This document shows, piece by piece, positions 1 through 12,100 of a stretch of DNA of 64,000 bases. Origin of the DNA: Owenia fusiformis (Eukaryota > Annelida > Polychaeta > Sabellida > Oweniidae). The DNA lies in NCBI GenBank assembly GCA_903813345.2, contig CAIIXF020000002.1:6685772-6749771 (forward strand), read 5' to 3'. Numbering within the stretch: the stretch's first letter is position 1; every line of letters begins with the position of its first letter. Below the pieces are notes generated by a model that was given only the letters and a program-made list of their open reading frames with translations, did no database searches and was not told the DNA's origin. Position numbers and translations under genes: made by a program.

Positions 1-804
1 GGAACTGTGGTGCAGGGTCTCGTACATGTGCCATGATTTGTAGCGATCCGCAACTGAAGGCCCAAGATTCACAAGTAGCTAGTATCCCGTAAGTATCTAT
101 GAACATTGACAGACCACTCATTTATGTCAAAATGATAAATGTGTCATCATGAAATTATATAGTGACTGTCATAGAAAAACAGTGTAAAATGTTTTCCCAG
201 ATTGAATATCAAATGAAAATTTCCCGAGTTTGTCGGAAATGTGGGAATCGGTTCGTCCAGGGGCTTTCAATGTTTAAACTTTGAATGTCACATGCAATAC
301 ACTGAAGCTAAACTAATTAGACCCCATTCACTCACTCAGAAGTGGAAAAGTAAATTAAGAAGAAATAAAATTTATCAGTATATCAGGACTGTTGAAATAC
401 AGTGTACTGAAGCTGAACTTATTACACACACTCACTTATAACTCACTTACCTTTAGTTTAATAGTCAATACGATGAAATCAAAATATACCTAAATTAGAT
501 CATGGACCATTTACCTTTCATATAAATCGGTGTGGGTTAAGCTAGATAAACCATTCTAACTTTTTTAAGAGAAATAATGGCCTCGGGCTTTCGGCCTTTG
601 GCTATCATTTGAACTATAACATAATGTCTAATATTTTGGGGATTACATTCCAGAATGACGTGCTTCAAAGCTCTTCATTTATATCCGAATCGGCCACGGT
701 TTGCAAATGGATCGCCAGGTTATGAAAAGTTGGGATTGAAGACTTTAAGATATGAATGCTCACAGACGAGCTGCGGACCAAACTATTGCTGTTGCAGATC
801 TTAA
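1..804 (+). CDS. Secreted Cys-rich protein, 3' part only (upstream paralogue)
   Basis: Two exons of a gene whose start lies before the window. The first runs from the window edge to 88 (donor GTAAGT at 89) and reads NCGAGSRTCAMICSD then AQDSQVAS. The last is 654-804 after a TTCCAG acceptor and gives a 49-residue tail ending in CGPNYCCCRS and TAA; the phase-2 junction stays in frame. It matches the last two exons of the gene at 2901-6086 in intron position, phase, cysteine spacing and the Q-D-S-Q-V-A-S and G-Y-E-K-L-G-L-K blocks, so the two are tandem paralogues. Function is unknown. From memory, similar small secreted proteins occur in bivalve and gastropod gene sets, which is part of why I suggest a mollusc. 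Confidence 0.75.
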
Positions 805-2820
805 TCGTGACAAAACTTAATTTGAATTTACCACAATAGTATTGTGAAATTGTTTCTTAAGATATATTTACGAAAATGCATGATCATAAACTCACTCTGG
901 AAAAACTCGTATAGCTAGGATTCTAGCTACATGTTGTCAAATCGTAGCAATATCCTAGCACTTCGTTCAGAGCAAACGTGCCTAGCCCTCGATCATTCGC
1001 TCATGCATACCAAGGAGGACTGGGACCCAGGATCGAAACTAGATATCTTCCAACAATGAAAACGTCAAAATGTCGTTATTTTCTGATATCAAAACCGACT
1101 ACTGTATAAATTCAAAATAGACAGTTTAAAAGATTCGAACCAATGTCTCGATCATTTCTTGTGAGTTGTGGCATTTTTTTTCAGGAATTAAGACCAAAAT
1201 TCACGGTTCGAATGTTGAAGTGAACAAAATGGCGGCTGTTTGAATTCGAATTTCGTATCACGACGTGCCCATATATGGGACATGTACAGAATATCGATGT
1301 TGCACTCTGGGAGCCAATCCTCCTTGCATGTATATTATCATTATCATTAAAGAGTGGAATGCAACAACGAAAGAAAGTTTATTTACATGTTTTCTACATA
1401 GCATTTTGTACACCATATATACATAAGAGAAAATATGCATATAGGCCTAGATATAAATCATTATGTACCTTAGCTACACATGTAAATATATAAGCACTAG
1501 TGCCAAAAGGGAAAGGACCAAAAGTTGTAATGGAACTTAGCAAGAAAAAGCAAACTCTAAGTGCATACCAGTCAAGAAAAACTAGAAACTAGACCTAGCC
1601 TAGACCTAGACCTAAACTAGACCTAGCCAATGTCCGTTATACCGATGACATTGTTTTCTATTTCCCGACTTTGTCTTTGTATAATAATTTTGCTATAGCT
1701 TTTATGTTCTTTATTCATTCCTCAAGAAACATTGATTGATAAAAACGACAACTAGATTAAACTAACTTACATGCCAGCTGGAGTCTAGCTCTCGAGTATA
1801 CTGAGTACAGGATGACCCAAAAACCAGTCTACCAAAAACTGGAATGGTTTCTTTGAAATCCCGCCTGCATTTTTAAAGAATCAAAGAATAGTTAAGTTTA
1901 AGTTTATTGTTCCGTTCAAAATATTTAAAGACAAACATGTATTAGAGCATATATTATTTTTAAAAGGATTAAGGTCATGTAAAAGTGAAATAATTATATT
2001 AGTGAAGTATTGGAACATAACAAGTAAAAGGTTTGCACAGTAGTCACAGATATAGATAATAAGTTGAAATATCGAAATCTCATCAGGGTATACCAGGTGT
2101 AAAAGGGTAGGAGGTCCTATCAAACTATGGTCCTACTCTTCATTGATTTATATGGTGACCCTTTCTCTTATTATCTTATACACAATCAGGGCCAGTAAGG
2201 GCCGTTTAGAAAGGGGACCATAATCCCCAGGGGACCATAATTTCTTTCACACCGGGCTTGGAGCATGAGCGCCTATGAGCATTGTGCCCAATCGAAGCAC
2301 CAATGGAAAGATTCAGGAGGGTAGGGATGCTTCAACGTGCATATTAGAAGCATATATGAATGATTTTTTGTGTAATGTTGCAGAAGCCCTGGTCTGTAAA
2401 ATGCCCCAACAGCCGGGCAGCAAGGCCCTTGGTTTCAATTGTCTACGTTATTTGGCATTAAAATGAGGTGTTAGGCTGCCCTAAAACAACTCAAAGTATC
2501 CACAGGGCTTATGTTAGTTGAAAACGGACATCCTCAAACACCGAGTGTAATTACGTTGAATATTAAATGGTATATTGATGTAATTTCTGAATCTAAACAA
2601 AGAATGTATTACATTATAGATGTTAAAATGCTTTCAGTTTCTAAGGCGGGTCTTTTCGGGTCACCCTGTATACTTATGTCACGCTTTATACACGAACAAA
2701 CTTAAATAATCCTTTCATTTTTTATATTTTCATTGGATAATCCTTAACACAGTTTATGTTCGTGTAATGGAGGATCAATATTTCTATGAATAAATAGGAA
2801 ATTAAGAAGAATCTAAAGGG
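805..2820. other. Intergenic region between the two Cys-rich paralogues
   Basis: No convincing coding sequence; the open frames are short and low in complexity. A segment at about 1040-1260 is an old diverged relative of 13860-14090 on the same strand (shared block around AAGACCAAAA and the ACGACRTGMCC end). A short direct repeat of GGGGACCATAAT lies near 2213-2240. Confidence 0.4.
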
Positions 2821-2827
2821 CGGATAA

Positions 2828-2835
2828 TATAAAAG
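2828..2835 (+). promoter_or_regulatory. TATA box of the Cys-rich gene
   Basis: TATAAAAG lies 73 bases before the start codon at 2901. Transcription would start near 2860, with a 5' leader of about 40 bases and no intron before the ATG. Called by position and consensus only. Confidence 0.5.
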
Positions 2836-2900
2836 CAGTACCCTGTTATCGGATCATTTTCCTTAAGTGACAATAATATTGTTATAAGTACAATTTCAAA

Positions 2901-5900
2901 ATGAAGATGACGAAAACCAGTGGAATAATAGCGATGATTGCTGTAAGCCTACTTCAACGGGCCAATGCCGAGGGGACTGCCGCAGCAAGGGACCCATTCC
3001 CGCCTTGCAGGGACGCAACAACGTGCACGTGTGAACCCGTCATCAATGTCACTCCACAACTAATGGGTTATTGCGATTGTAAAAATCTCACAAATTGGTT
3101 ACAAACTACTGAATCTGGACTGTCAGAGGCAGAAGAAGATATTGCAGATTTGACCACAGAAGTTGCCAATCTAAGAGGTATTACCATTGATAAACAATTG
3201 TTTTTGAACCCGCTTTATCGCTGTTTATTTCTCACTGCATAATTTTAATTAGGTATTGGCTACATTTCATACATTTTGGGTAATTAAAAAATTTGATATT
3301 GAGCAGATGACTGATTATGAGAATCGTCTTTCCACTTATTTCACTTCTATAAAGATGGCGATTTTCAAAATAATATTGACATTAAACAGGCTCTATTGAT
3401 GAGCTGAAGGCGGACAGTCACAAGCCAGAGGCTGACAGTCACGATGAGTCGGATTTTGTGAACTACTACGATGAGTTAGCACAGGCAACTTGTACAGCCA
3501 TGAATCCGAATACTGGGTGGACCTATGCTGTACGCAGGCGATGTGGTGACAGTGGTGACGGTCGTGCGTGTGATGCAATCTGCCAAGATCCTCAATTGAG
3601 AGCACAGGATTCTCAAGTAGCTAGTAGATCGTAAGTAACTGAATCGTTTAATGAATGTAACGCAAAGGTGAAAATATATGTGCAATAAATTGTTTTAAAT
3701 AGCCCCACGTGCCACCATTGTGCATACCGAAGCAGATTTTCACAAAACCGACCTTCTTCATGAATGGCAATTGCCTCATTCATTTAATGTATATTCCTCG
3801 CTTTTCCGTTACCTCTTCCAATAATAATATGTTTTGGGTTAGATATAAGTACAATTATCAAAGTTCTTAGATGTTAATACAGGGGCGTAGCAATAATCTA
3901 ACATAAGGTAAGGCAAACTTAGTAAATCGAGTCAATTTTTTTAAATTCAAATCTCAGTGGAGTCACTTTTTGGTAAAACATTTCCTTTGAGCTTTGATTA
4001 TGACATCATCAGTGAAATAAGTAACATTTTTTCTGCATGAGCCAGGAGAAAAATTCAAAGATAAACCTACATGTAGATACATGTAAAAAGGAACCTCTTG
4101 AACCTCATGAAAATTGGTTCTTCTATAATTCTGGGGTACATATTTCCACCTCTAGCTCTTTGCCCAACATGTTACATAATATCCTTTTTACTTTTGGCAA
4201 TTCATATACTATCAATCCACAATAATTTTTTTTTTAAATACACAAGTCGGACGAGGACGTGTATCGTGAACGTGTATCGCCTTTGTATTTGCAATTTTTT
4301 TCATTAGACGTTCTAAATTGTTAAACCAATTATTGTAAAACATGCAAAAATTGAACTTATACAGCCTTTACTTTTGATATTTAATAAATCCTTTCAACAG
4401 GGAGTTTTCCCAGATAAACTCAAAATAGCTGAGGTAACACAAATTTTCAAAAAAGGTCAAAAACACAATTTCTCATTTCAGTCTTGCCTTTTTTTCTTAA
4501 CTTCTAGAAGAACTTATTAACTTTAGGCTTTGTTATTTTATCACAGAAAATGAAATATTATACGTCAGTATGGTTTTCAGAAAAATGTCTCTACCTTTAA
4601 GGCAATCTTAACTTTTGTTGAAAACATAAGACATGCGCTGGAGAACAATGAATATTCGCTTGGTATTTTTAGACTTGTCTAAAGCCTTTGACACCATTAA
4701 TCATAAAATCCGTCTAGATAAATTAAATTTTTATGGAATTCAAGAGTCTGAACTATCTCTTTATACTTCTTAAATCATATCTAAATCATATAACAATATT
4801 GACTCTGATTTACAAATGACATGTTTAAGGTCTCCAATGTTCTCAAAAGCGTAATATTTGTCGACGACACTAATTTGTTGCCCTCAGATATAGATTTGAA
4901 ATCTCTAATAGAAAAGGTTTATAATGAACTTGATCTTATGGATGATTTGTCCAAAGCAAATAAATTGTCAATAAACTATTCTAAAACAAAATTTATCTAG
5001 TTCAATAAACAACAACGACAAATCTTTAGAGATGTTAAAATTGATATGTCCGGGAAACATTGCAAATTGAAAGAGTAAGATCTATCAACTTTTATGTGTC
5101 ATTGTTGATGAACATATTACCTGAACAATTGGTCTCTTATATAAGATTCGCCACCTATTGAATAAAACAAGTCTTTTGGCAATCTATAAGTCCATGATAT
5201 ACTCACATATAAATTACTGTAATTCAATCCGGGGTGACCAGAGCAATGCTCATACAAATTAGCTGCATTCTCTACTTCTATTTCAAAAGAGATTTCTTAG
5301 AATATTAGACAACCAGCCACGTCTCTTTAAGAAGTACAACATTTTACCTGTAAACCAGGTGTATAAATTTAATGTTTCAAATTTTGTCTATTGTTGTATT
5401 TACCAGGATTATTTTAATCAAAATGAATATTTTCACAATTATCCTACCAGAAGAAGTCATGCATGACTTACATGCCAGGGCTTACAAAACAAAAATTGGG
5501 TTATATTCAATCAAAGTACAGGGTCCAAAAATCTGGAATTCTATCTCAGATCATGTCAGATTTTTGCCTTCTTCACTTCAATTTAAAATGACTAGAAAGA
5601 AAAACTTAATTGCTGAAATATAATTCTATACTGTCCAACTCATCTACCTTTCCATCCATACATTTTCCTAAACTGATATAGAGTTAACACACATTGTTGA
5701 CAGCCACAACCAACCACCACAAGCCATAAGTTAGATGCATACATAATACATATGCTATCAATATGTACCGGTATACATGTAGTTATTATTGAATTCTCAT
5801 TTTTGTCACTAAAACAACTTCATACACTTGTTAAAGTGTCAGTTGATGTATAATTTATGTATCATAGTTTGACAATAAAGTATAACTAACTAAAAAAATA

Positions 5901-6086
5901 TGCTGAGTCTCATGTGTTCTTTTATTTTCCAGAATGGCGTGCTTCAATTCTCTCCATGTTTACTGGGACCGACCAAAGTTTGCTCACGGAGAGGCTGGAT
6001 ACGAAAAGCTGGGGTTGAAGATCTACAAGTTAAACAGTTGCATATACCAAAATTGTGGGCCTAACTATTGCTGTTGTAGATCGTAA
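2901..6086 (+). CDS. Secreted Cys-rich protein, complete, three exons, 223 aa
   Basis: Exons 2901-3177, 3390-3630 and 5933-6086; all junctions are GT/AG and the phases (1, then 2) close to 224 codons including stop. Residues 1-23 (MKMTKTSGIIAMIAVSLLQRANA) are a plausible signal peptide. Next comes a short Cys cluster (CRDATTCTCEP and GYCDCKN), an acidic heptad-like stretch at about 72-92 (ESGLSEAEEDIADLTTEVANL) suggesting a short coiled coil, a linker with two copies of ADSH, and a conserved C-terminal domain with paired cysteines ending CGPNYCCCRS. The first ATG is used because a second Met only two codons later adds nothing. The extracellular location is inferred; no enzyme motif is visible. 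Its paralogue ends just upstream, so this is a tandem family. Confidence 0.82.
4385..5895 (+). mobile_element. Decayed non-LTR retrotransposon fragment (reverse transcriptase)
   Basis: Inside intron 2 of the Cys-rich gene. Broken frames read in order GVFPDKLKIAEVTQIFKKG, then the RT block LDLSKAFDTINHKIRLDKL (4674-4730), then the active-site block VIFVDDTNLL (about 4852-4881), then a thumb/C-terminal region with INYSKTKF, AIYKSMIYSHINYCNS and GPKIWNSISDHVRFLPSS, ending at 5622. Several frameshifts and stops make it inactive. It is 5' truncated (no endonuclease seen) and ends near an AATAAAGTATAACTAACTAA tail at 5874-5893. The block order fits the Jockey/CR1-like RT group; the exact clade is not resolved. 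Confidence 0.8.
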
Positions 6087-6483
6087 TTTGTGTATCTATA
6101 GGGCTAGTTTCTCTGTTTATTTGTAAAATGCATGTTTCATGGGCGAGCACAACACAATATATTTACATGGAACAGGTGAACCAAAATCATTATATTATAA
6201 CTAGTATGCGTTAATGCATAATTTCACATTCGGTCGTCGCAAAATGTCAGCCATCTATTATCTGAATAATACACGTCAACGTGATGTTTTAATCGATATT
6301 CGAATTCGACTGTATTCACGCCTTCTATAAACTGTAAACAAAGTCAACATTTCACCCGGGGTATATTCGCGAAGAATACCCCTGGTAATACGTGTACGTG
6401 TGACGTCATAACGGCAGGTCGTAGTAATGGCGGACCATAATGAATATTCGAAACATTTCGATGAGTTTTCATGTTCGAACCGT

Positions 6484-6650
6484 AATATAGACCTCAGATC
6501 AGGGGTAAAATCGTCAAATACACCCTTAGGGCTAGGTACAAAAGCTTTCGAACCCCTCACTCCCTTCGGTCGTTCTGGGTACAGAAAACAGTTGTGCCTA
6601 GCCCTACGGGGTGTATTCGACAATATAACCCCTGCTCTTCGGTCTATATT
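6484..6650. repeat. Short inverted-repeat (hairpin) element
   Basis: The left arm, AATATAGACC with CAGGGGTAAAATCGTCAAAT then GGGCTAGG, returns inverted as CCTAGCCC, GTGTATTCGACAATATAACC and GGTCTATATT. The arms are about 55 bases with several mismatches around a short loop. It looks like a small non-autonomous element or an old cruciform repeat. The open frames on both strands here are by-products of the palindrome. Confidence 0.6.
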
Positions 6651-6924
6651 TCTTAATTGAACAAATATTTTACTCCGGCTACTGAGGTGATACCCTTTGC
6701 ATTCGTTCGACTTTGCTTCTCAAAAGAGAGCTTCGTCTTTAGTAGACTCGGCGCGCAGGTTATTGAGGTGAATACCTATGCATCTTTCACAAAAAAGAAT
6801 CACAAATGATATTCCACGAAGCCAGAGGGCTTCAGTTGCTAGCTAGATAGTGATATAATAATAGTTTTTATTCCATGATGGTGAAATTACCTGCAACATG
6901 ATTGGTCCATGTGACTAACGTCCT

Positions 6925-7133
6925 TAGCTTGGATTCGCGAATGCAACTATCGGCTTACGGCTACCGGATTAACCTACTGTTTTATTTGCAACTCATTTAA
7001 ATATGAACCTGCCACAATTCATTCATATTTAAATGAGTTGGTCATTAAATAGTAGGTTAATCGCCCGGGGTTAATGGGGTAGACGACAGCCTTATTTGAA
7101 TTCGCGAATACATGAACAAGCTTAGACTCCCTC
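6925..7133. mobile_element. Palindromic MITE, copy 1
   Basis: The outer arms carry ATTCGCGAAT and its complement; the inner arms carry GATTAACCTACT with AACTCATTTAAATATGAA and the inverse TTCATATTTAAATGAGTT with AGTAGGTTAAT. A second copy with the same arm order lies at 57886-58077 in an OFD1 intron, so this is a dispersed family and not a local palindrome. Confidence 0.65.
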
Positions 7134-9045
7134 ATTCCTAATCCTCTCCCAGGACGATTACATAACCTAAAACTTATATCCTATAAATATATTCACATAC
7201 ATTTTTATTCCATGATTTACACAAGGTGATTTGCATCGGCGTGATTTACAGCCTGGCGTGCTTGATCAACATGTACATTGTCAATTCTCAAAAATATAAT
7301 GTTTTACATCTTAAGCCCAACATACACTGACGAGACACAAAGTGCCTCATCAAAATATTGTAGAAATATATTGAATCAGATATTCTTTTCACTAAAAACT
7401 AGGATATGAATTTCAAAGGTAGTAATATACAAGTACCTCCTTTAGACATTTGCCTCGCCTATTTACATTTGCCTCACCAAATGTTTTTAACCTGGCTTCA
7501 CACCTGGACATATCATCATAATTAAGCCCTAGTCCATGGTATTATTTTTAAACAGCTAAAAAAATATTCATCATTCAAAACATCAATTTGGTCACAATTT
7601 TCATTTATTATTTTGCCCACACCATTCCTTGTTTGAAGTTTTTTTCGAATGATGAAAACTAACAAGGCTATGACATGCAATATGTCACCACCTGCCATTT
7701 GTTACAGACACAGGCTGCCCAACGCTGACCACCAAATGCCATCCACAAAAAGTTGGAGACTAAACACAGCCAATATAATTCGTCGCCGTTTCGGCATCGA
7801 AAAAATCCGTACAATACGTCATCACTTGTGAACTTGCAGTGGTGATTTAAAAACTACATGCATGTAATGGAGTGTGATATCTGATTCTAAAAATTCACCA
7901 GTACCTTTAAACCTACAGATTTTTTAGACACCTTATATATATTGTGCATTCCAAATATAAATAAGAAAAAATTACTGTTAATAGTTATTTACAATATAAT
8001 AAAATACCAGTCTTTGTAAAATCCATAGGCCCATATGTTAAATGCATTTATGCAACACATCTACACTCCCCTTCAAAAGTTTGGCACACACTAAATCCTG
8101 AATAATTTCATCAAATTTGCCAAATGTTTTGCCCTACTGAAATTCAGAAACAGATTTAAATCCAAACCCAAACATCCCATCTCAGGGACTTCCACTGTCA
8201 AACTTATGATGGAGAGTGTATTGATGTTTACAATTTACTTGTATTAACAAGCATTAATTAGCTGCCTTGAATCAGATTATTCAACATGAATACTGTAGTA
8301 GTTAAATGATTTTTTTTGTTTTCAAACATTACAATGGACACCATGACATCAATGCTATGACATCATAATGTTATCCTGATTTTACACAATGGCATTAACA
8401 CTAAAACTATTCCCTTCCCCATTTATAATACGTTATGTCATGGTTAGCTAGTCCAAATCACAGCTCTACATACATCTTAAAATGAGTGATAATAAATCAT
8501 GCCTTCAACACTTCCATGTACATTTTCTATAAACAAATCATGAATATATTTGTAAATACCATTGAAGGGCACTTAAGACTCCCACTTGGGGGAAAGTCAT
8601 AGTCACTTCCACTTCAACATTATGCTACATTGATTTCAATAAAAATACTTCAATAGAGGTACTGATTCCGGTGACGCATTTGCTGCTACAGTACATTTAA
8701 GTCTAGCTAGTTCAGTTAGTACACTGTCAAATATTGAGAGGTCTTTGGTGCGAATCATACGTGGGTCATTGAATTTGGCACTCTGTGTTATTTGTTTTTA
8801 TCTCCTTGGCAACTACACATGTTCAGTACATTGCTTTTAGTTAGAATTTCTTGGTGTGTATCTCACACAACCAAAAATCCTGTTCCATCAGGCCATGAAG
8901 TCTTATGACTAAATGACATACATGTAATACTAAACCTTTTTGACCAATAAATCATCGGAGCCACTGGTAAGGCACCTATGGTAGACATTAAAAATTAAAA
9001 AGTACATGTACTGCAACCCCAAAATTATCCTAAGTGGCATCTATA

Positions 9046-9188
9046 TCAATCTAGCTGCGAATCACTCTTCCCATTGGCTAGTTCATGCAAGGATTTCTTT
9101 GCGAGTTCATATGCAAAAAATAATGCTCCAGTAGCTGGAAAAGTTCTTATCAATGTTGGCCCTAGTCCTTTGTACAGTGACTTGAAAC
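9046..9188 (-). CDS. SLC25A15: Ornithine carrier alternative last exon 5a (distal)
   Basis: A 143-base exon after a TTCCAG acceptor, reading [15 protein letters not shown] then [20 protein letters not shown] and [12 protein letters not shown], stop TGA. It is the same length and phase as exon 5b at 9809-9951 and clearly a duplicate of it. Its [14 protein letters not shown] block is closer than 5b to the carrier-family R-x-F-P-A-N/T-x-A form, so it may be the ancestral version. Use needs skipping of 5b and reading past the AATAAA signals between them. Confidence 0.75.
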
Positions 9189-12100
9189 CTGGAATTTAAG
9201 CAGATACAATTTATTCTGGTATGTTCAGTTATATCTCAATTCTGATTGGTCAATGAGAGGTCAGACGTCAGAAAAAGATCAAAAATCAATGGCATGCCTT
9301 GAAAAGTGTAATTTCTAAATTGATGGTTTATTATAAAATCATCATTGAAGAGTCCCAGTTGTTTCTCATTCTTTGGGGTTATGAAGTGTGTGCACATGCC
9401 CGTACCCAGGGGGGTTCTGGGGACCCCCCTCTGGGCAAAAATTATTTTAAAATTATTATGTTTTTATCAATCCTTACTGGCCAGATATTTCAACAAGCAC
9501 TATTAGCTAAAAGTAATCTTGAGCAATTTTTTCATCAATCCTTATTGGTCAAATATTTGAATAAGCACTGTAGGCTTAAAGTAGCCCTAAGCAACATTTT
9601 CATACTTATTGGCAAATAAGTAATGTAAGCTAAAAGTAGTCCTCAGCGATTTTGTCATCAAATCAGCCAAATACATGTATGTGTGTATTCAAGTTAGCAC
9701 TGTAAGCTAAAAGTAATCTAAGCAACGCTTTCATCAATCCTTGTTGGCATAAAATTAGATAAATAAATAAGCACTGTAAGCTAGAAATGATCCTAAGCGA
9801 CATCTATATCAATCTAACTCCGAACCACTCTTCCCATTGGCTAGTTCATACAGGGATTTCTTTGTGAGTTCATATGTAAAAAAAAGTGCTCCACTAGATG
9901 GAACAGTTCGTATTAACGTTGGCCCTAGTCCTTTGTACAGTGACTTGAAACCTGGAATTAACACATTAAAATTAATTTGGAATTATATAGAGTCATACTT
10001 TGTAGGCAGCAATATTTAAAAAAATTGTAAGTTTTTCTTAAAGTAAGCGAACTGCTAATCCCAATTTCTGCAATAATATTCTATGAATGACATTATAACG
10101 AACAGGTGGCGTGAAGTATGTGGTTTGTCAATTAATCACTTCCATATTTGTGACGTCATGAAATCACCATTTAAGCTCATGCTCATGTTAGTTTTGGATA
10201 TAGGAATTTCGATATTATAGGCTACAATAAAACCTGTCTTAGTGAATACCTCCAGGCCGATAGCCAGGGGGGGGGGGGGGGGTTTGGGGGGTTCGCCTAA
10301 ACCCCCTGGCCAAAATTTCTTTCAAAATCATGCAGTTTTTCACCATTCTGACTATTTTTTGAGTGATTTTTGGCCTAATTTGCCAAAGTGACCCCCCTAG
10401 AATTTTTTGGAAAAGTGAACCCCCTTGGAAAATTCTGGCTACAGGCCTGACCTCCCTCTCGTGAGTGCCTGTGTTTCGTGAAAGCCACTTCAAGACACAG
10501 TTTACATTTACTCCTGTATAAAATCCCCTCTCTGTAGTGAAACCTACCTAATGTGAACACTTTGTTGCAGCTCCATAGGTGTTCACTATAAACAGGTTTT
10601 ACAGTAACAGATTTTTTAAAATATTTCCTTAAAAATCCTGGACAAAACATTAATATAAATTACTAGACAAACTACTGTTACCAGTTTCTCTGTACACTTT
10701 CATTAAAGTTGTAAAAAACGAATCAAGCTTATGGCCATGCTGTGACTCCACCTGGTGGCGAGATTTAACAACGTCGGTCGGGAATATAGACAGCCAAAAA
10801 CAGATTCCTCCAATACCTCCGCTAAGGATTGTTCGCAAGGCCCCTAGAAAATAACAAGTTTAATGTATGTCAGGTTGAATTTTATTCATCCAAATCATCA
10901 TTATGATATTTTGGTTCTAAATCTGATTCACAAGACAACAATTAGATGTTGCTATCTTAATATAGCCTTGTTTTCAAATCACCAAGTGACAGTGCTATGT
11001 TGTTTTTTATATTTCTCAAAGATTTGTCATTTTTAAATGAATGATCTACATATTATGATGAATTACATAGCTAGCGAAGCGTTTGTATGGAAGTCAATGG
11101 GAAAGTTAGCGAGCTATATCCACTGAATTGCCTTCATTCTTGCCCAAATATAGAGCCTCCCAAGGTCGGCCTATATTGGGAGAACTCAGCCATATTTCAC
11201 GTCATAGAGACATAACCTCTAAGTATGTTATCATTGCAATAAATCTGTAGTTCGCCATATTTGTTTCCTATTTTTAGATTAAAAACTAATCTTTGAAGTG
11301 CAAAGTCTTAGATGGCCATTTTTAATCTTCAGCATCGTGCATGATAAAACCCCATTGTTTGAAATCTGAGAGATATTACAGTATGTAATAATTTAACTCA
11401 CCAATATCCTCTTTAGTTTTCCCCACTGGTGTTAACAGGTAGCGACACGTTTCATAACCCCCAAAGAAGAAGAAATAACCGGGAACTTCCCTGGCAATCG
11501 TGCTTGTCAGGCCGTGGTAAAGTCCTCTTACCCCCTCAGCTCGTAAGATCTGTCGTGTTAAACCAAATGGTCCACTGTAATGAAATGAGGAAATCATTTT
11601 AATCATTTGGTAGATCAATTTGCACCCTCCTAAGCAGGTATCCAGAATCCCAACCTCCTTCCCCCCTGCTATAACCAATTTGGAAGCACCCGATTAAACT
11701 GAATCACGTGATCTAATTATGCGCAATGACTTATACATGATTTCTGTCGCAGTGTTACGACAGCCAATCAGATTGTGAGTTCTTAATCAGGGAAATGCTA
11801 ACTTTTAACGCAGGGGGTAAAAAGGAAGAATATATTCTGGATTTTGAAGCCCTGTGATCGGAGGATGATCAATTTGACACTTACAGAAAATGTAAGTGGA
11901 CATTAAATGTGAAAATTCAATTCCTTTGGGGATGGTGACTATTTTTTTAATGAAGTAGATATAGGATTGCACTTAGCACCATTGACAACTTACATTTCTA
12001 TCTTTGCCTTTCCTTCTTGAAGACTCATTTCTCTCATCGCCTGCAGTCGACACTTCACCAACTCTGTCGGACATAGCGTGAATGAACAGAATATTGCGGC

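Larger units (their letters stand above)
6087..9045. other. Intergenic region, no gene seen
   Basis: No supported coding sequence. It contains the two palindromic elements listed separately (6484-6650 and 6925-7133). The rest (7140-9045) is AT-rich unique-looking sequence. Its distal part may hold the 3' UTR of the ornithine carrier's exon 5a, whose stop is at 9046. Confidence 0.4.

Noticed and set aside
3393-3685. Antisense frames of 69-70 codons
   Set aside because: Shadows of exon 2 of the secreted Cys-rich gene.
6276-6660. Overlapping 115- and 77-codon frames on opposite strands
   Set aside because: They fold on the palindromic element at 6484-6650; neither has protein-like composition beyond the hairpin arms.
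9299-9619. 106-codon frame
   Set aside because: Falls in the degenerate ~80-bp tandem repeat and a G-rich repeat fragment between the alternative carrier exons, on the strand opposite to the gene.
10239-10650. Two overlapping minus-strand frames (84 and 91 codons)
   Set aside because: They lie in the last intron of the ornithine carrier across a poly-G insertion and a dispersed repeat; the true exon 4 ends at 10682.
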